A DNA stretch of 64,000 bases from Haemonchus contortus (GCA_000469685.2 LS997563.1:45434651-45498650); one strand, 5' to 3'; numbered from the stretch's first letter, positions 1 to 12,636 are shown. Notes: generated by a model from the sequence alone, not told the origin. A program made the numbers and translations.

Positions 1-45
1 TTGAATGGAAGAATGTGAAGCTGGTTGTACCAGCTCCGTAGCCAT
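1..45 (-). CDS. 5' end of an unidentified gene running off the left edge
   Basis: A start codon at 45-43 opens a frame reading MATELVQPASHSSIQ to the window edge. It lies 12 bases after a good acceptor (ending TTCCAG at 58-63, exon from 57), the arrangement expected for a trans-spliced first exon. The two other frames of this exon meet stop codons within about 12 bases of the acceptor, so this is the only open one. The gene is on the same strand as, and 371 bases downstream of, the UPF0669 gene, so it may be the next cistron of an operon. Fifteen codons are too few to identify the product. Confidence 0.45.
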   Translation of the reverse strand, partial: MATELVQPASHSSIQ

Positions 46-428
46 TCTATCTAGGCTCTGGAACTTTCCATGCACTTCATAGTTTACGCGATTTCAAGAA
101 AATTATTCAATTCATGAGAAGTATGAATTGGATTAACAATATGGGCAATGTAAACCATCCGGCAGAAATTTTTAGCAGGACAAAAAATATATAATGAAAT
201 GCATGAAATAAATCCCCCAAAATCGATGACCAGAACTTGTGTACCGATATGAGCGAATTAAAGGAGCTAGACATCAATAAGAGAAAGAAAAGAATCAGTG
301 AAAAAAAAACTTAGGTAGTTGAGGAAATACCCAATCAGACAAGATCAGAAATTCATACATAGGGAATAAATATGCTAAGGCACAATAGCAGCACTCGAAA
401 ATTGATTTGGAATAATATATAATTCACG

Positions 429-1519
429 CTATAATAAAACCTCAACAAGAATCTCTAGAATTCCTGATAAAATATCGACGAAAATTGGATGACCGCTCCT
501 TCCATCATTGTCTCGCTCAATAAGTTCAGCCCATCTGAAAACTTAAATTGATGATATGCCAAAGATAGCCAGACATGAACAGAAGGATAGAAACAAAACT
601 GATCCTCATAGGGTTACCAATTAGAGCGAAAATCACTCCTATTTTCTTGCGTACGTTCATATGTTGATGGCCAAACACGGTAGACTAAGTGATGTAATAC
701 GGCTTACCAAAACAATAACCAATCCTTTTTTAAGAACCACTTTCAGATCGAACATAGAATCCCTCCCTTCGTTGAACGGCTGCACGCCATGGTTTATAGA
801 CCACCCGCGAAAAACAGAAGCCGCCATAGTGAGGGGCGAAGAGCAGATAAGAAAAATAGATTGTCCAACAAGACTTACTCATTAATAAGCTCAGGCCCGT
901 GTTCGAAATTTCCATCAGGAGATACCATTACCAAAAGACGATAGGAGGTCATATTTTTCGAAGGATGACCATAAACCTGAATACAAAGTAGCTTGACAAC
1001 TTGCACTCACTGAACAATGAATGGTAAAGGAGTTGAAATTCCAAATCAGTAACTTACTCCCAAATAGGCAGGCCTAGGTTTTGACAAAACATCAATGTAG
1101 TCTAAACCGCATGTAGCCGATGAGGCATCATGCGCATGTAGCTCATATGATACAGACTTATCGGTGTACGAGAAATATATGTCGGCGTCACCTGAAGAAC
1201 TGAAGTATTCAGAAGCCGGCAGCTCAAAAGACTAAACAACTTAGTTTCCAAAAATAACCACCACTCATTATCAAAGAAAACGGATAAGAATAAGGAGAAC
1301 ACACCAACGCTTACCTTCTAAAGACTGTAAAACAATCCTCATAGGATGAGCAAACTTCAGTTCATATCGTGTGAAATTTCCCGGTCCCACTACACCTTCC
1401 ACCGTGAGGAACTGCGGGACCTTGTTTTCTTCTTTTGCATCTGTGCGAGAAGATTCGTCCTTGGAGTTAACATCGTGAATCAGAAGTAGTAATACGATTA
1501 CGAGACATCTTTTCAGCAT
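429..1519 (-). CDS. UPF0669 / C6orf120-family secretory-pathway protein
   Basis: Four exons: 1519-1315, 1191-1058, 976-879 and 534-429 (stop TAG at 431-429). All phases agree and give 180 residues, against about 190 in the human homologue. Residues 1-19 are a hydrophobic signal peptide. The family core follows: VEGVVGPGNFTRYEL, then SLEGDADIYFS, SATCG, the LGVYGHPS block, and a C-terminal hydrophobic helix (ILSGILEILVEVLL). These match the GQIGAGNYSYLRL, SLKGDADLYVS, SATCG, VGIGVYGHPS and C-terminal helix blocks of human C6orf120. The family is small, secretory and poorly understood; a role in immune-cell regulation or apoptosis has been suggested for the human protein. NFT near residue 48 and NMT near 124 are possible N-glycosylation sites. 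The first exon begins at a strong acceptor (TTAACTTGCAG, exon from 1539), suggesting SL trans-splicing. It lies downstream of smc-6 on the same strand. Confidence 0.88.
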
Positions 1520-1539
1520 TGCCGCATCCCTGAACTCTC
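1513..1539 (-). promoter_or_regulatory. 5' leader with trans-splice acceptor and overlapping upstream ORF
   Basis: The leader starts after TTAACTTGCAG and is only 20 bases long. It contains an upstream ATG at 1527-1525 that opens a four-codon ORF (ATG CGG CAA TGC TGA, 1527-1513). Its stop lies inside the second and third codons of the UPF0669 reading frame, in another frame. Ribosomes that start at the first ATG would pass the true start, so this could damp translation. The acceptor and the ORF are seen; the regulatory effect is inferred. Confidence 0.5.
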
Positions 1540-2962
1540 CTGCAAGTTAAAATTGAGCTCACATCGACATTGACGTTGGAGCTTCGAACCTGATGTTCCA
1601 TTGAATGTGGGAATGTACACACGAGGCTTAACTCCAAGTTAACATCTGACAAAAAACGTGCAAAGGAAAACTTCAAGAAAGTTGAGAAAAGGGAGTATCG
1701 CCTTCGAACTCTCTATAGAACACCCCTGCAAAAGTTATGTCGAGGCTAGAAGGATAGGACAATAAATTACAGTAGAGTTATGCGGAAATGACGCCTTTTT
1801 GTGTGATGCAATCAAGCCTCAGAGTAGAACCTAAGGTCAAAGATCTACAACAGCGGAATCGACAACAGAATGGTGGCGCAAGACCCTGCACCCGCTGGGA
1901 TGCACTTTCCTAAGAAGCAAGCTTATGCGGTCCTCAGAGCAATGTTTCTAATGGAAAAGGCACCCTAAACCCCTCTTTATGATCGACCTTGAAGAGGGGA
2001 ACACGTAATTTGTAGAAGTGATCACGATTCTATTTTCATCAAAGTGCACGCAAAATTTCGACTAGCCACAGGGACGAATGGAGTCCTCCCGAACGGTCGC
2101 TGAGCAAATCGACGATCACCAGGACGGTATGACGATAGGTGATACAAATGATACACAATCTTTTCAAAGTACATACAAATTACGGATAAAACCACTAATA
2201 CACTATTAACTGTTGAGTAAATCATTTTGTTTTAAACTTTATAAATCAGTTTCATTGTAATGAATGCACTCAATAAAAATGACCTGTGCTATGAACATAA
2301 TTACAGTTCCATACATATCACAATTAACTACAATAAATAATCATGCAAGGTAGAAGATTTTGTTTCAATAGCTATTAGATCGTTATGACCAAGATCAATG
2401 AGGATAACATTGAAACAACAGGTAGTAGTAACATATGAGAATCATATACAGCTCTCGAATTAAAAGAGATGAGCAAAACGGTAGATGTATCGAACACCGC
2501 GTTAACTTGAACATATTATAAGAAGGGGTAGTGAAAAGGAATAAAACGATGAAGAAGCAAAATTGCGTTTCTATTGGAAGTCATTATTATAAATAAATTG
2601 TTGTTAATTGATGTAGAATTCATGATTAATTTGAAAAAGCATATTACATAGCAAACAATAAAGGTCAGTCCATAAATCGAGGAAATCACAGGTCTAGAAG
2701 TGGAGAAAAAACCGAACAAAATTAGGGTCTACGACAATGTGAGACGTGCCTATAAGATGTTATCTCTACTTTAAAGCTCAATCGTTCAACAGACTTATCT
2801 CTAAAAAGATTGGCAACAAAGTGGCCATTATCATATATGTACAAAAATTAGAACCACAACATTTTTGTTAGCAAAATGAGGAACAAGATGAAAAGGAGAC
2901 AGCAAAAACATAAGTGTGACCATTTGCCTTGTCCGTGAATTCAATTTATGGTTCACTGTTAA
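1540..2962. other. intergenic region between smc-6 and the UPF0669 gene
   Basis: About 1.4 kb with no ORF that has coherent splice sites. It must hold the smc-6 3' UTR and whatever drives the next gene. I saw no clear AATAAA on the minus strand close to the smc-6 stop and no repeat copy. Confidence 0.5.
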
Positions 2963-5900
2963 TCAATCACGAACTTTCGGCATTTCAAACACTTGAACAC
3001 GTTCTCGCTCGCCAAGCTCCTTGATTCCCTGAGGAGTGAAGAAAATAAATTGATTGTGGGAATATTGTTCCGTGGCCAATTTCACCAGTAAATCCATAAT
3101 GACCTGTAAAAAAGTTATGGAATACTGATAGGCAATGAAATTTACAAGGGGAATGTTGCTTACGCGTCTGTTGATCATATCCATGAATACATCAAACTCG
3201 TCCATACATCTAAACGGTGCTTCCATGATCTCCCACAAAGCCATAATGAAACATGCCGTAGTGAATGACCTCTCACCACCAGAAAGGCCTAAATGAATAT
3301 ATATAACATACTATATAATCTATATATGTATACACCTTGAGGAACTCATAGGAAAGAACTCCAAAAAGCCAAACAATAAACAAATGTATTAGCAACAATC
3401 GCGGATGATTTATTTGATTGACAAGTTCTTTGCAGAAGATAAGCAACACTGTTTGCAACACCAAAAAACCTTATCAAGTGACTACAAAAGGTCTGTCATT
3501 TCTTCTGACAGATCTTTCACAGCCACCGAATTCTGCAACAGTAAAGCACCACATCATATGCCAAGACGGTGATAGCAGATAGCACTACTGTAGAATGGAA
3601 GAATCAATTAAATGCAAGTTTTTTTTTAACGAAGAAGTATAGAACAATGCGGAAATAGTATATCTAACCCTTTCAGCAAATTCCCCAACTGCCTCGCTTT
3701 CTCTAAGTTTTTTAGCAAACTATGAATATAGCAGACTGGATGACATTTCAATAGTGCAAAATCTTTAAAACTAGTCATCCAAACTGCCCCCTCATCACTG
3801 ACCGACCACTGCAGCCCCACCCTCGCCCTATCTATCTTGGATAGTGTGACAGTGACGTGTATAAAGTACCTTTCAAGTCCTGTATGACGCTTTTGGTAAC
3901 TGTCTGAGAATTATCGTCCTTCAGATGAGTTGCCACGCTAATGTTTATGACTTCCTTTTGACGATCAACAATCAGATTGCCATGATATGATCTACAATAA
4001 TAGAAATGAAATATGAATTACTGTAACATTATTTCTATACATCTCTACGAGGTCTTCCATGCTTCAATTTTATCAAAGCAGATACACCTTGTAGAAACAT
4101 TCACACCCCTACCGCTATTCAAAAACTCACCTAGTCGCCATGAGCCTCTGAAATGTCATCTTCAAACGCATCGTAATTGCATGGCACATGATCGGGAACT
4201 TCTCTTCACGTATTTTGAGGCATTCTGAGAGCTTCTGAAACGATAATGAGTTCGGAATGTTATTCGAAAGTGAAATCTTCTAGAAACGAATACCTTATTC
4301 AAGGACTTAAGCACCAAGTAGTGCTTCTTAGACGCTTCATAGTTATCTTTAAACGATTGGAGTTGTTCTAAAGTTACAGTCCTACCAACTCTGAAAGTCA
4401 AAGCAATAAAACCTTAACTTCACAAGAAGTTCTTCTTCTTAGATTTTCTTTACACTCACACTTTTTCTGCTGATTCAATTTTGAGCGTCAGTGCTTTGTA
4501 TTGATCATCGAGATCGGAGGTGTCGGGAAGCTGCTCCATATCTGGAGGATTTGACATTGATGATGGTGTAGGGAGCGTTTGACTCCGCTCTGCCTGAAAT
4601 ATAGAACTCAAACTGATTCTACAAAGAAAAGGCGAGAGCAGAAATCTTTCATCACAGCTATTTCAAGTGCAAAGCAAAGAAAGTGGAAAGTCATACCGTT
4701 TTTTCAGCTTCCTCTTTCTTTGCTTCCAGTTCTTTTATTCTCTCATCAATTTTGGCGAAGGACTGCAACAGCAAACATATGGCTTCAAGAAAAAACAAAC
4801 ACTGATATTTGCAGCTCAGCAAGGCTCATAAAGTTTCGTTACAAGGGATTTGGCTGAACTTCATAACTCCCCCTATCCTTCAGTTCATAGCGCGGTCAAT
4901 GCCTATAAGTCACCCACATCACATGAACCATTCACTATCGTGAAGCATCAGAAACTAAGAACTGACTACTTTCAGAAACACTTGAAAAAAACGTAGGGAC
5001 TGAAGAGTCGGGAGCGCAGCTGCAACCAAGGTGTTCGCGCGTGTGAACTGTTAATTTTGTAGACAAAGTATCAAATACACAAGCAGTGACCATAACTTGC
5101 CTCCTGTATTCTAGCCGCACGTCTTGCATCAGACTCAATATTGACCGATATGCGTCTAATTTTCTCTTGTACATCTGCTTCTTGAGTCTGAAGGTTAAAG
5201 ATTATTAGAGTAAAATGAGAAATTGATGGTACAAATCACATCGAGTCAAGACTGCAATCATTCTGCAGGGAATGAAATGAGAAAAGAAGCTACGAAAAAA
5301 TGAAAAAAATCGAATAAGGAAAAAAGGAATTATATAGTACCTCAAGATCGACCATTTCTCTCTTGCCTTCATTAAATTCTGCTTCAACTTCTCTGTAGTT
5401 TTTCTTCACATCCGAAAGCTCACGCTGCCTTTGTAAAGCGCTCTGAAAAAGTGGGATACGAATCCTATCTAGACCAAGTGAGGCCTATTCATGACTTCTC
5501 TTTAAGCGCCCGGGGGGTGCAAAACGGTTCACGCAAAAAAAAGGCAATTACAAAACAATTCTCATTATATGACGTTTTGCATTCACCTCTACTGTAGTCA
5601 ATTACACAAAGCCACTCGCAAACAGCTCGAAATATCAAATTTCATAACATTCGGAAAAAAACTCCGAAACATTCACAATCTTGGAAGAAGCAGAACGCTT
5701 TTGGAAAATAAATGCCTTGCAAATCTAATCATACCTGACTTAGTCTTTCGAAATCTCCGTCCAACTCGGTGATCTGTGCATTGATTTCATTTAAACTGGC
5801 TCGCTAAAAGTAATGTACAAGGTATTATGTTGTATGTTACATGAGTAATATACATATTTTAAGGGCTGCTTTTGCACAGTTTACAGCGGATACCAAGCTA

Positions 5901-8900
5901 TTAGCGAAGAAAATTAAGTGATAAGTACCATGTTGTCTACAACTGAGTAGTCATCTTCCAATTCCAGCTGTTCTAACGCCCGCTCCAAAGACCGATATTG
6001 ACTTCTGAGCCTATTTAGATCTGCCTCTATGGCGTTGTGCCTTTGAGACGCCTTGTCGAGTTCAGTTTGCGTCCTGCTGGCTTCAGAGCTCGCCTGAAAG
6101 GCTGTATTGTAGGCCAAGGTATTGGAAGCCTTTGATGAAACATACCGTCTTAACTTCCTCATGCAACCGCTGCTGTTCATGTTGCAACCGTGTAAGCTCA
6201 GTTTTCATTGCGCTGCAAGGCGAAATTGTAATACAAGCTAGACATATACTATAGAAACAGAGAAGAAACCAGAAGTTTTGTCCACTAACTCTACATCGGT
6301 TCCTGTTACTTGATCAGCAAGCAGAACAGTTCTCTGTGGGCGCGTACAAGCATAAAAACGGTAGAATCCTTCACCACGGCGATTTCGTCCCATCGCCATA
6401 CCACCTGTTGCCGTATAGGCACGTATACATCTTTCAGGACACTAAAGCAGTAAAGGAAACTTTAGAAAAATACGATCAGACGTTTTCGTGCAAACGTTGG
6501 CTATAAAAACGCACCATTCCGTCCATAATTCGCCGAGCATCTTCGTCCGTTCTGAGAAGTATTGTGCCTTCCGCGGACGCCATATCAATCAAAACATTTC
6601 TGAAAACGCACAAATATCACTCCATACCATCATGCCCGCCACAAACTTTCGCTCATCGGAGTGGAGCTTAATTCAATATCTAATTTTTTTTATTACGATG
6701 GCAATTTTCAGGAGCCTCAGCAAAGTCGACAGCACTCTAACCTGACTACTGGATCCTTAACATCAATCATTCGCAATATGGTATCCCATTCAGATGAAGG
6801 CTCATTGGATGTAACATTATGAGGAGGAATGTTAAATCTAAAAATCAAATGTCAACGCCACAACCAAGAGTTTCCTATGCATGTTGATAAACTGACTTGA
6901 CAAATATTGCATTTGGTAATGCTCCACCTATACGGTTACTCCTCATCAAACGTTCGAACACTTGATGATCTCGCTTCGAATTGAATATAAATGACGTTAA
7001 CAATCGTCTTGTGGCTTCTTCGATTGCGAACGCCCACTTTCGATCGCGGATCTTGATATGCATTCCTAAAAATGTGTTTGAACAGCTGGTAAAACGTTCT
7101 TGCAAAGTGTATTTGCTTCGGTAGTAATTGGAATTCTACAACACAGCCATTCAAAGCAAAGAACAAAACCAACTATTTATGCTGGAGCAGGGGTTACGTA
7201 CAACTTGTCAACCTTGTGAGACTTTTTAAAGTCAGAAAAAATAATAACAAGGAAAACTTACAGCTCTATGTTTGATGCTAATGTTGGCTGACTGGCTCAA
7301 CACGCTGTACATGTGAGTGTTGATAAGCTATAGCATAAAAGCTATTGATAGGGCGAGAATATGGGAATCCACAAGGGAGTCATGGTATTGTAAGGGAATA
7401 AACGTCCTTATGTACGGGATGCACGAAAACGGGTTCAGATCTCGACTGGGGCCGAAGTTTTGCCCATGAACCGCCAAAATTGCGAGATTTCCGGGACACG
7501 TACTGCGGCGAAATAACAACATTCAACAAAACACCAAGTAAAAACTACTAACAAGCTGCACTTTACGCAGCCCGCGATAACATAATACAGCTCCGCGTAA
7601 TCGAATACGATTCACCCAATTTCACTGATTGTGAGGAGCTAAAAAAAGAAATGATTCCGACAAACCTATGGGTCCTTTCGGAAGATGTTCGAACTTGTCG
7701 GCGTTTGCATTCATAACCTCTAAGATTCTCGGTATGTTCTCACCAAACCTTGAATAGCTTCATTTACACCTATTACGTAAACAGAATTGAAAAAGTATAA
7801 ATGTTAAAAGGAGTAGCAGTTGAGATGTGGTGTTCCTCAGTTTCTTGAATTAAACGTTGAGAAAAATACAAAAATATTAATTTAAACTAGTTTTTGCTTA
7901 GATTGACTAATCGACTACCTTAAACAGATGAGCATCATATGCAACTCATCGTTATTATCCAAATTGCGGGCAAAGTAACTAAAGTAAACTATTTTATTAC
8001 AAACCTTTGCTTTGAAAGTTATAACTACTATTCATCATCGGTAAAAGTAAAATGGCGTAATCGTGGAAATAACAAAAAGCCTATATCTACAATTCAAAAT
8101 GTACAAACCTCATCATTGCATTATTGGACGTTATTTCAGTCCTATGGATTTCTTGCTCAACATCCTTGATCTTCCCCGAAATTCTGCGCACTTCACGGAT
8201 CGCCTCAAAACATCACATAGCATCGAATTTACAGAAGGTTTCAGCAACCTTCCGACAAAACTAAAGCATGATTACCTCGTCTTTGCTCGTAGAAGCTCTC
8301 TCATATGATTTTTGAAGCTCATCGCGCTCCTGCTGCGCTGAGCGGTAACGTTCGAGAACCTCAGACTCCTATAACGAGTACAGGTAAAAAACAATACCTG
8401 AGGGAGGCAGGGGGAAAATTCAAACAATCAGTATTTGACTTCCTCAAAGGGCAAAAAAGCTGCCTCACTGGCTGAGAAGAGGAAAGGAGAACATACGAAC
8501 TTTTTCATTGATCTTATCCATTTTAGTTTTTGTGACAGCAATCTCCTCTTTCCGTTTCTCACATTGCGATTCTTCTTCGAATCTAGCAATTTGTTCAGTG
8601 AGGCGATCACGTCGCTTTTCTAATGATCTGGAAGTTGACTCGACATAATTGAAAAGGAATCATACGAAGTAGAGTAAGTGGTGTGTATAACGCTCAAACT
8701 CCATCGATGACTGCAACAATTAATAGAAAACACTCACCCACGACTAGTTTCTAGCGCCTTTTGCTTCGAATCTTGAACACCTATGTCACTTTTGAGGTTG
8801 CTAAATGAGAAATAACGCGTACTCGCCATTTTTGTTAAGGTGACTGCGCAAATACAGACCTTATCGTAGCCTTCAGAGAACTCATCTTCTCCCTCATGCT

Positions 8901-11355
8901 TCGCAAGGTGTTGCCTTTCTTCTCTATTCGACTTCGTAGCACAGATGTCTGGGTAGTACAATCCTGAAAAATAACTATTGTATAACTCATTTGATTGGCC
9001 CCATGCCAAAGCTTTCAAAGCGTATATACAATCATAGAGAAAACGCTTGCCCTTGACTGTGAAATTAAGGGAAAGAATTTCGAAACTGAACAATTGAAGG
9101 CAAACTATATGCCATCACTCTGAAACCAGAAAAAGGAATGAAAAGAAGAATTGCGGTTGACCTCTCGCTTCGTCTTGCTTTCTTCAATTCCTCGTTGTAT
9201 CGTATCCAGCTCCTCTTGAAACTTACACCGCTTTTTCTCAATCACTTGAATCTCCTTGAAAAAAGATCAGAGATAGTTAAAATAAATGATGGAAGTTCAA
9301 TTTTATGGTACGCACCTCGAGAACATCCCTCAGAGGGCACCATAACAACATCCATCCAATTTCGCTTTGTTGATTTCGCATTTCTTGTATTGTGCGCAAT
9401 CGCCGACGTTCCTCCACCATAGATTGGTACTCCCTTAACAGATGCTCAGTCAAAACTCCTAAGCGAGATTCGAATTCCATACCGAAGGAATACAGCAAGA
9501 AGTTACCTTTTTTGCTTTTCAAACTCCCCTTTCATTGATTTACACATAGCTTCTATAGATGCGACAATAGCTTCGCACTTTTCATAGCATTCTTTCGTAT
9601 GTTCAAGTTCAGTAGCATGCATGAAAATCTGAAATAAAAAAATTTAGCCTGTGTCAACAACGGGACCAAGTAGTTCTCTACCATCAATGTGCAAAGAACG
9701 TTTCCATCCATGAACCCTACCAATTAAACTGGTACCATGATATATCGAAACAGTTATAAAGCTCAAAAAACAACAAGCAACAAAAACAAAGCATCACGAC
9801 ACATCTTATCTCTTTGTATTCTGCGTATGACAATCTAGTGTGTTCAATTTTTAATGACGATGTATTAGTTATGCGCTTTGGGAGCGCGCCCATTGGGGCA
9901 TAAATAAATATCTAAATAAATAAATCTTCATACTAACCTTGTATAACCTATCGGGCCTCATTTGTTGCAAGAAATGTCGTGACCTATCTTGACTCATCCA
10001 AAATATAGGGTTACTGAGCTGAATGCCGTACCGTATCCTGAGCTGATCCAAGTCAGCCTTCTTTTTTGAAACGGTCGTTTCTGAAAATCTATTCTTGCAC
10101 GTGACATTGATACAAATGCCGCTACTTGTCACTCACCACGCTGGTTTTTTCCTGTACCAACAATACTTTTAAGAACGTAAGTTGAAGCAGACGGAGTGAT
10201 TGATCGTTCAACTACCACAAAATCTCCATAATCCGGATGGCTACCCAGGCCACGATTAGTTAGGATGAGACGAATCCTAGCTTTGCTAAATATGTGAGTT
10301 TTAAAAAATCAGATTTGTCGCATGAGAAGATAACGGAACTGTCATAAAGAAAAGAATGAGCTGAGGACCAATCCGACAAGAGCTATATAAATGTAAAGTG
10401 ACTTAGGAACTGGGTAGTTATTAGAGAGCATATAATAAATCGTGAATGAACAACAGTGAAGAAAATATTATCATGAGAAAAGAAAACATTCCGTATGATG
10501 ATCGAAAACATCCAAAAAAAATGTTTTATTTCCTTGAGCTATCGGGAGCTTCACTTGCCGTCGGGAACAGCATCTAGGTCCTTGCCTAGGCGCCTTTGTC
10601 CTTGTTTATAGTGGTCATACATGTGTATAAAGAAAAATAAGGCCTTGAACTTTTCGAATAAATATGTGAGAGATTTCTGTTGACAAGTGTGATACTAGGT
10701 AGTACTAAAAAGAATCTATAGTCGCCTTTGAAAGATAGCTCTAACTGGTAACTGATAGCTTCAACTCACCTTTTACCTTCTTTTATATAGGTTTTCACTG
10801 AAGACCCACGATCGTTATCGTTTCCTCGACCACCGAGGCCTATATTCAAAGAAGCAAAAAGAGCGCTCTTGCCACCTGAAACGTGGTTATAATCTGATAT
10901 CATTTGCTAAAACCTGAACTATTCAAAAAAGGGGAAACTCACTCCCATTCGGTCCTCCAATATAAAAACAATTATTATCAGCTGTGTTAAAGTCGACTTT
11001 AAGTCGACCGTGGCACATGAAATTTTCCAATTCTACACCAGCTATTCGACCCGCAACTTCAATACAACCTTAAATGAACTCACACAACATCTAAGATTAG
11101 ATAGAGTAGGCCGTACAAAGTCAATAAAATGAATGGGACTGAACCCAGTGATCAAGTACGATAACAAAAGTACTCACACTGACCGATCTCTTGAGTAGTA
11201 CTATCTGTTTCGTTTACGGCGACAGAGGGTCGCTTCAACTTCCTATCAATATGCGACTCAACATTCTGGTGTGGTCGCTTTCTTCGTGGACTATGGATAT
11301 GTTGATTCTCTACATCGGCATCTACTTCCATCTCTTCTTCGACCTCCTCGGCCAT
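2963..11355 (-). CDS. smc-6: SMC6, structural maintenance of chromosomes protein 6
   Basis: ATPase and arm subunit of the nuclear SMC5/6 complex, which acts in recombinational repair and resolution of joined chromosomes. Thirty exons (5' to 3'): 11355-11178, 11068-10943, 10875-10770, 10285-10137, 10080-9938, 9628-9507, 9433-9316, 9254-9162, 8963-8860, 8800-8738, 8627-8501, 8368-8276, 8203-8109, 7748-7666, 7065-6897, 6837-6742, 6599-6515, 6441-6290, 6212-6146, 6093-5929, 5803-5735, 5442-5341, 5187-5101, 4762-4697, 4593-4460, 4390-4294, 4234-4131, 3991-3870, 3288-3164, 3103-2963. Every junction keeps phase, giving 1126 residues, normal for SMC6. Domain order: acidic N-terminal tail (1-60); head with Walker A GPNGSGKS (98-105, completed across the exon 2/3 junction); coiled coil; hinge from RFGENIPRILE (about 506-700); returning coiled coil; ABC signature LSGGERS (1040-1046); Walker B FRCMDEFD (about 1064-1071); C-terminal QFIFFTPQGI block. 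No key residue is missing. The intron after exon 23 appears to be GC-AG (GCAAGT). The start codon directly follows the acceptor TTTGTCAG. A SINE remnant lies in intron 14. Confidence 0.96.
7354..7560 (+). repeat. SINE-like repeat, family 1, degraded copy in smc-6 intron 14
   Basis: It has the tRNA-like B-box remnant ACGGGTTCAGATCTCGAC, then the family body (GAAGTTTTG, CCGCCAA, GCGAGATTTCC, CGTACTGCGGCG) and an end near CACCAAGT. It aligns by eye to the better copies at 61641 and, reversed, 19610. It sits antisense to smc-6. Confidence 0.6.
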
Positions 11356-11368
11356 CTGACAAAGTGTT
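11356..11368 (-). promoter_or_regulatory. splice acceptor abutting the smc-6 start codon
   Basis: ACACTTTGTCAG lies immediately before the ATG. It is either an SL trans-splice site giving a leader with no gene-derived 5' UTR, or the acceptor of a non-coding first exon that I could not locate. Confidence 0.5.
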
Positions 11369-12077
11369 GTTTTCAATCGTATCACAAATATAATAAAAAG
11401 GTTTTTCACAAAAACGACAAAAGCAGAATTTCGAAATCGTCGGGAAAAACTTCCAACAAATAAAAAACTATTACATCTCCATAATGGAGAGAAAGCACGC
11501 ACAGCTTGCTAGTTCTCCCTATTGCACAGCAAATTTTAAAGCAGCATAATTGAACAACTACAGTGCACATTTTTATACTCACTCTGCGTATAGCTAATGT
11601 AAGAAGAAAAATCTTTGTCATTATTGCTTGAGTTTTTTGTTGTTTGTTTTTCCACTGATATTGCGTAAGAACCAGAAAAAAAGAACTAACTTTCCGTTCA
11701 AGAAGGATCGAGTGGTGGGATTAGTTATCCACGAAGAATACAAATAAGAATGTATTTTTATAATTTTTTTGTGCAACCAAGTATACATCAAAACGTCACT
11801 ACACTATACGCAAGAAATAAACCGAAAATTCTGACGATGTACTAATAATAATTCTACAATGATTTCAGACAATCCAAATTTTTCAGTACTTATACCGTTC
11901 GTTAAACGGTAAATTTACTACTACAAGGGTGTTGAACAATGAAAAATGTTCGTAATTGGACAAAAAAAAGCAAGCCTCAAATGTGGCATCGCTCTCAAAG
12001 AAACGAAACCCATTCAATTCTGACCGTGGGTTAGGATTTGCTCCGATTAACAGCCGAATGTCTTCCTGTAACTAGTT
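11369..12077. other. region upstream of smc-6
   Basis: AT-rich, with no exon I can support. It probably includes the smc-6 promoter. No recognisable regulatory motif was seen. Confidence 0.4.
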
Positions 12078-12085
12078 CAGCAATC
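12078..12085. repeat. target-site duplication, left (CAGCAATC)
   Basis: CAGCAATC directly precedes the left terminus of the foldback element and recurs exactly at its right end (12637-12644). Confidence 0.85.
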
Positions 12086-12636
12086 GGTACTATTCCACTA
12101 TTACAACCCCAAAAACTCAAAATTTTAATTTTCGATGAAACTTCGCCTATAGAGGTAATCCGATGCCTTGATAACGAATATGACCTTCATTTTTGGCGCT
12201 GGCGCCATCTGGCGCCAATTAGCGCCAATTTGGCGCCAAGGGTGTTTTCACCAAATTTGCTGAAAACTTGCGTTTAGGGGTTATTTGAGGTCCTGATAAC
12301 GAATATAACATCCATTTTACGCGATGAGGCTATATGGCGCGACGACAAGGCATACAGGTTGTGGGGGAGACGATGTGGCCCAATAAAAGTTTTATTCCTT
12401 GTCTGAGGACACAGAAATGGATGTTACATTCGTTATTAGGACCTCAAATAACCCCTATGCGCAAGTTTTCAGCAAAATTGGTGAAAACACCCTTGGCGCC
12501 AAATTGGCGCCAAATGGCGCCAGCGCCAAAAATGAAGGTCATATTCGTTATCAGGGCATCGGATTACCCCTATAGGCGAAGTTTCATCGAAAATCAAAAT
12601 TTTGAGGTTTTGGGGTTGTAATAGTGGAATAGTACC
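12086..12636. mobile_element. 551-bp foldback (hairpin) DNA transposon, non-autonomous
   Basis: The element starts GGTACTATTCC and ends GGAATAGTACC. The left arm (12086-12316) and right arm (12415-12636) are inverted copies, over 90 percent identical by eye, around a loop of about 98 bases. The right arm lacks about 11 bases, one unit of a short GCGCCAATT-type reiteration present in both arms. Exact 8-bp direct repeats flank it. An 8-bp duplication is typical of hAT elements, so a hAT-mobilised foldback MITE is likely, but no transposase or diagnostic subterminal motif was recognised. The ORFs across it are by-products of the palindrome. Confidence 0.88.

Noticed and set aside
9434..9506. Alternative acceptor at CGCTTAG in smc-6 intron 6, upstream of the chosen one
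   Set aside because: It introduces a TGA four codons later; the acceptor ending GTTAAG keeps the frame (KQKREYQSM).
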